Positions 60,621-64,000 of a stretch of DNA of 64,000 nucleotides are shown here, piece by piece. The position numbers and the translations under genes are program-made. The stretch's first letter is position 1. The number at the start of each line of letters is the position of its first letter. Location of the stretch: NCBI RefSeq assembly GCF_000424005.1, contig NZ_AUJB01000011.1, positions 1-64,000 on the forward strand. The letters run 5' to 3'. The notes below the pieces were generated by a model. That model had not been told where the DNA came from and made no database searches. It worked only from the letters and a program-made list of their open reading frames with translations. This DNA is from Pseudobutyrivibrio ruminis CF1b. GTDB taxonomy: Bacteria; Bacillota; Clostridia; Lachnospirales; Lachnospiraceae.

Positions 60621-61496
60621 TTATAACACTAGAACTTTTAGGTGCGATAAAAATCTTTCTGCTATAGGTGTAAATGCCTGATAGCGGTTCCATGCGAAAT
60701 ATATTTTGTTTTCAAGCTTAGGAGACAGCGGTCTGAATGCAAGGCCGTTGTCTTTTGATGTATCAATAAGATGATCATAGGTGAGAAGATACCCAAGACC
60801 TTCCATTGTGAAAATAGAGCCATTGTAGGAAAGACGGAAAGAACCTTCAAGCTGTAGCTCTGAAAATCTGCTCCCGGCCCATTTCTTTATATCTCCGTTC
60901 CAAGCCTGATCTGAGCAGAAAAGAGGTAATCCTATCAGGTCATCCAAACGAATGGATTTCTTTTTTGCCAGAGGGTCATTTTCAGGAATGATAAGTCCCC
61001 AGGTATCAGCCTGTGGAAATTCTATATATTCATACTTTCTGATGTCCGGCTGCTCAACAAGAACAACAAAATCAAGAAGCCCTTTTTCTGTTTTTTCAGA
61101 TAGCTGCTCTGTATCACCACTTGTGATGTGATAATGGAGATTGGGATAGCTTTCTTTAAAGGTCTTGATTGCTCTTGCAAGGAATCTTAGCTGATAAGAT
61201 TCTGCAAGTCCGAGGTAAAGATCGCCTCCGCTTATGTCATCAAGTGAAACAAATTCCTGCTCGATTTTATCAGCCATGCTCACAAGATCTTCTGCACGGT
61301 TTCTGAGAAGAATTCCTTCTTCTGTCAGCTTTATACTGAAACTGTGCCTTGTAAATAGCTTCTTACCCAATTCTTCTTCCAATGATTTTAATTGTTTGGA
61401 TAAAGTTGGCTGAGTCACATGCAGTATCTCAGCGGCTCTGCTCATGTTTTCTTCTCTTGCTACAGCTAAAAAATATCTTAAAGTCCTGATTTCCAT
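60621..61496 (-). CDS. LysR-family transcriptional regulator
   Basis: The 291-residue protein has an N-terminal helix-turn-helix (about 1-60; FLAVAREENMSRAAEILHVTQPTLSKQLK) and a LysR substrate-binding domain. It starts at the ATG at 61496 behind AAAGGAAG; the longer form to 61577 has no ribosome site. It is divergent from the small gene and hydrolase at 61643-62884, the usual layout of a LysR regulator and its target. Its last codons touch att copy 3. Confidence 0.93.
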   Translation of the reverse strand: MEIRTLRYFLAVAREENMSRAAEILHVTQPTLSKQLKSLEEELGKKLFTRHSFSIKLTEEGILLRNRAEDLVSMADKIEQEFVSLDDISGGDLYLGLAESYQLRFLARAIKTFKESYPNLHYHITSGDTEQLSEKTEKGLLDFVVLVEQPDIRKYEYIEFPQADTWGLIIPENDPLAKKKSIRLDDLIGLPLFCSDQAWNGDIKKWAGSRFSELQLEGSFRLSYNGSIFTMEGLGYLLTYDHLIDTSKDNGLAFRPLSPKLENKIYFAWNRYQAFTPIAERFLSHLKVLVL

Positions 61497-61642
61497 GGTG
61501 CTTCCTTTCCTGTACTGCTCATTGCTAAATGATATGCCAAAATGGAATAATATGATATTCATTATAACTATTAGCAAAAAATCTTACAAGCTCATACAAT
61601 AGAATTGTAAGTGAAATAGTTACATGGAAATGAGGAATACTC

Positions 61643-61867
61643 ATGGATAAAGAATATCTAAAGCAAAGCCTTTCAGATGCGGGATGCTGTAATGAGGCAA
61701 CAGACACTATCCTGGAAAGATTTGAGTCAGGCAGTATCGATGAAATGGTAAGGCTTCTGAAAAAAGAAAGATGCCGTGCTATGGACGAATACCACGAATG
61801 TGGAAGAAAAGTTGACTGCATGGATTTCATGCTAAGAAAAATCGAAAACGAAATGAAGCAGAGATGA
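61643..61867 (+). CDS. 74-residue Cys-containing helical protein
   Basis: This small charged protein with two adjacent cysteines near residue 15 and two more around 52-58 is likely all-helical. GAGG precedes the ATG, and the hydrolase gene begins 12 bp after its stop. It shares the divergent promoter region with LysR, so it is probably co-regulated with the hydrolase. I do not recognise a characterised family. Confidence 0.6.
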   Translation: MDKEYLKQSLSDAGCCNEATDTILERFESGSIDEMVRLLKKERCRAMDEYHECGRKVDCMDFMLRKIENEMKQR

Positions 61868-61879
61868 CGGAGGTATCAA

Positions 61880-62884
61880 ATGATGATTAGAACAGAAGAA
61901 CTTAATTTAGTAACAGAGTGGGATAAGACCTTTCCAAAGAGTGAGAAGGTAGAACACAGCAAGGTGACATTTGCAAATCGCTACGGGATAACTCTTGCGG
62001 CAGATATGTATATACCAAAGGATATAGATGGCAAGCTTCCGGCTATTGCAGTATCAGGACCTTTTGGAGCTGTTAAGGAGCAGTGTTCAGGATTATATGC
62101 CCAGACTATGGCAGAAAGAGGATTTCTTACAATAGCCTTCGATCCCTCTTTTACAGGAGAGTCAGGCGGCAACGTAAGATATATGGCATCACCTGATATC
62201 AATACAGAGGATTTTATGTCTGCAGTTGATTTTCTTTCACTTAATGAAAAGGTAGATCCGGAAAGAATAGGAATCATAGGAATCTGCGGATGGGGCGGAA
62301 TGGCTATCAATACAGCTGCTCTTGACACAAGAATCAAAGCTACAGCTGCAATGACCATGTATGACATGACAAGAGTTAATGCAAAAGGTTACTTTGATGC
62401 CGATGACAGTGAAGAAAAGAGATATGAAGCGAAAAAGGCTTTGTGCGCTCAGCGTCTTGAAGATTTAAAGAATGGAGAATATAAGCGTGCGGGAGGTGTT
62501 GTAGATCCTCTACCTGCAGATGCACCTTTCTTTGTAAAAGACTATTTTGATTACTACAAAACTGATCGTGGATATCATGCCCGTTCCCTTAATTCCAATG
62601 ATGGATGGAATGTGATAGGCTGTGAATCCTTCGTGAATCAGCCAATCCTTAAATACAGCAACGAAATCAGAAGTGCAGTGCTTCTTGTACATGGCGAGAA
62701 GGCTCACTCCTGCTACTTCAGTAAAGACGCTTATGCCGACATGATAAAGGACAGCAAATATGCTGATAATAAAGAACTGATGATCATTCCAGATGCAGTT
62801 CATACAGATCTGTATGATGGAGGAGATAAGGATTATATTCCGTTTGACAAACTTGAGAGCTTCTTCAATGAATATCTTAAATAA
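61880..62884 (+). CDS. Alpha/beta hydrolase-like protein lacking the standard nucleophile serine
   Basis: The 334-residue cytoplasmic protein has an alpha/beta hydrolase fold with YIPKDIDGKLPAI and a VHGEKAHS strand near the acid and a final HTD near residue 314. At the nucleophile elbow the motif reads GICGWGG rather than GxSxG, so serine is absent. A cysteine two positions earlier may serve, or the protein may not be an esterase. Related proteins with this variant are common in gut Firmicutes and Bacteroidetes. GGAGG precedes the ATG. Confidence 0.75.
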   Translation: MMIRTEELNLVTEWDKTFPKSEKVEHSKVTFANRYGITLAADMYIPKDIDGKLPAIAVSGPFGAVKEQCSGLYAQTMAERGFLTIAFDPSFTGESGGNVRYMASPDINTEDFMSAVDFLSLNEKVDPERIGIIGICGWGGMAINTAALDTRIKATAAMTMYDMTRVNAKGYFDADDSEEKRYEAKKALCAQRLEDLKNGEYKRAGGVVDPLPADAPFFVKDYFDYYKTDRGYHARSLNSNDGWNVIGCESFVNQPILKYSNEIRSAVLLVHGEKAHSCYFSKDAYADMIKDSKYADNKELMIIPDAVHTDLYDGGDKDYIPFDKLESFFNEYLK

Positions 62885-62890
62885 GGAAAG

Positions 62891-63556
62891 ATGACATGGG
62901 TGAAGCAGAAGGCAAAGAAGAGGAAAAGCGGGAGGCGTATGAGTTTGGAAAATCTCTTTTGTAAAAATACAGGTAAAACGCTTACAGCATTATGTGTGAT
63001 GGCTGTAAACCTCTTTACTGGATGTGGATATAATGAGAATGCACATGTTTACTCGAAGGTTGATTCTGTTCAAGACAATTATGTAGAAACAATACAGTCA
63101 CAGGTTAAAGCTGATGCTAAAACGAACAGTAATACGGCAACGGAAGATTACTTAAAGGATGAAGAAGACGTTATTACTGATGATGAAAGGTCGACGGAAA
63201 ATATGCTAAAGCTTTTTATAAATGATGAAGAGATACAGGTAATCTGGGAAGAAAATGAATCAGTAGAAGCTCTGAAGAATCTGGCTGAAGATAAACCTAT
63301 CATCATTGATATGTCTATGTATGGCGACTTTGAGCAGGTTGGCTCTATTGGTCAGTCTATTCCAAGTAATGATAAGCAGATGACTACAAGTGCCGGGGAC
63401 ATTGTTTTGTATTCAGGTAATCAGCTGGTAATGTTTTACGGTTCAAATAGCTGGGCTTATACAAAGCTCGGGCATATTGAAAATACATCTGCGGAAGAAA
63501 TGAAAAAAAGGCTTGGTTCCGGGGACGTTAACGTAACAATAAGTATTACTGAATAA
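62891..63556 (+). CDS. Lipoprotein with cyclophilin-like domain
   Basis: The 221-residue form has a basic start, a hydrophobic segment and a lipobox-like LFTGC near residue 45. A variable linker precedes a cyclophilin-like beta domain (about 103-221; MYGDFEQVGSIGQSIP, GDIVLYSGNQLVMFYG). Proteins of this fold bind small ligands and often accompany redox or hydrolase genes. An alternative start at 62939 gives a more normal lipoprotein signal, but its GGAGG is very close. It ends 32 bp before att copy 4. Confidence 0.68.
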   Translation: MTWVKQKAKKRKSGRRMSLENLFCKNTGKTLTALCVMAVNLFTGCGYNENAHVYSKVDSVQDNYVETIQSQVKADAKTNSNTATEDYLKDEEDVITDDERSTENMLKLFINDEEIQVIWEENESVEALKNLAEDKPIIIDMSMYGDFEQVGSIGQSIPSNDKQMTTSAGDIVLYSGNQLVMFYGSNSWAYTKLGHIENTSAEEMKKRLGSGDVNVTISITE

Positions 63557-63588
63557 GCTTATGAGAAGTGAGGCTAGCTGATTGAAAA

Positions 63589-63607
63589 AGTTCTCAAAGA
63601 GATAATC
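63589..63607. other. att copy 4
   Basis: Exact 19-bp copy of the rpsI-end core, followed by ATCTGC/GCAGAT and a terminator nearly identical to those after copy 2. Confidence 0.78.
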
Positions 63608-63631
63608 AATCTGCAATGGCAGATTTCAAAG

Positions 63632-63659
63632 GCTCGGTACAATGTACCGGGTCTTTTTT
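63632..63659 (+). terminator. Terminator attached to att copy 4
   Basis: GGCTCGGTACA pairs with TGTACCGGGTC (63632-63653), followed by six T residues. Confidence 0.85.
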
Positions 63660-63667
63660 GTGTGCCG

Positions 63668-63793
63668 AAAGCCTTTAAAACATTCAAGGAATGGTGGGAC
63701 AAGACTAATGCACATAATATTGAACAGGATGGTAGATATAGGTATAATTACAAACAGTTGCTACAAAGAAAAAAATTAAGTATTTCTGAATAG
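63668..63793 (+). pseudogene. Relic of a MobV relaxase C-terminus
   Basis: A frame without start, ending at 63791-63793, begins AFKTFKEWWDKT. The intact relaxase has AFKKFKEWWDRT at 55767 onward, and DNA similarity is clear there. It follows att copy 4 directly, so it probably marks the remains of another mobilizable element. The rest of the 63557-63891 gap holds the att copy, a terminator and no intact gene. Confidence 0.5.
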
Positions 63794-63891
63794 ATTAACT
63801 TTCGGGATAATAGACTAAGACAAATCGGCAGTTTGTCGGGATGAACGTTGGAGCATAAAATTGGAATATATTCCAGGTTAAGGAGGATAGA

Positions 63892-64000
63892 TTGAAGAAA
63901 GTATTAGTTTTAGGCTGCTCCGGCAGCGGGAAAAGTACATTCTCCATAAAACTTCAGAAGAAGACTAAGCTTCCTTTATATCATCTTGATAATATTTGGT
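63892..64000 (+). CDS. P-loop kinase-like protein (topology-modulation/FlaR-like), cut by window end
   Basis: The first 36 residues read MKKVLVLGCSGSGKSTFS onward, with a Walker A motif GCSGSGKST. This resembles small adenylate-kinase-like proteins annotated as topology modulation protein. The TTG start follows AAGGAGG at good spacing. The gene continues beyond the window. Confidence 0.72.
   Translation, partial: MKKVLVLGCSGSGKSTFSIKLQKKTKLPLYHLDNIW

Overview
The window looks like a chromosome segment of a low-GC, Gram-positive, plant-fibre-degrading anaerobe of the Lachnospiraceae, with Butyrivibrio or Pseudobutyrivibrio the best guess. The basis is AGGAGG-type ribosome binding sites, sortases with LPxTG proteins, fused ECF ATPases, a GH3 beta-glucosidase with inverted domain order like Butyrivibrio BglA, and a GH43/CBM6/CBM13/CBM2-like enzyme. 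This placement rests on recognising families by eye; no database search was possible.

Layout. 1-450: a non-coding region with three copies of a 72-bp repeat and a long palindrome. 451-2517: an AgrA/AgrC-like LytTR two-component system. 2618-8610: two GH3 beta-glucosidases around a GtrA-like membrane protein. 8652-10925: a divergent HD-GYP protein and a family 2 glycosyltransferase. 11170-38393: about 27 kb of surface-structure genes in three transcription units. 38457-51013: mostly housekeeping genes (VanW-like, PurM-like, Lrp, aminotransferase, trmL, fused EcfA, EcfT, truA, GH43, rplM, rpsI). 51014-64000: mobile and cargo DNA attached to the 3' end of rpsI.

Surface locus. Unit I (11170-17611) has a fibro-slime/SpaA protein, two SipW-class secreted proteins, a protein ending in GPATGD plus a membrane anchor, and a membrane-anchored MucBP-like protein. 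Unit II (17825-25538) is a sortase-C pilus operon: tip protein LPKTG, backbone LPFTG, two class C sortases, and a GPKTGD protein. Unit III (25853-38393) has a VWA tip adhesin LPETG, a backbone pilin LPYTG, and a second paralogous set of the unit I small proteins. It ends with a single protein that joins a SipW-type signal peptidase to a class B sortase. The likely logic is that LPxTGG proteins are polymerised by the class C sortases, while the SipW-class and (G/N)PxTGD proteins are processed and anchored by the fusion enzyme. All three units start behind a promoter with two TGCCA boxes exactly 20 bp apart, an arrangement typical of LytTR regulators, and a LytTR system lies at the start of the window.

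Mobile region. A tyrosine integrase, a repressor with an operator array, a RepA-like ATPase, a MobV relaxase and a probable oriT form a mobilizable element inserted at rpsI. The rpsI-end att sequence recurs at 57552, 60603 and 63589, each copy closing a block of cargo: HD phosphohydrolase and YgjV; MATE and DinB/DUF3795; LysR, hydrolase and lipoprotein. This is the pattern of an accretion island. A separate discovery candidate is an RNA-like hairpin with a conserved double-GA core, found in three intergenic gaps (5566, 41891, 43651).
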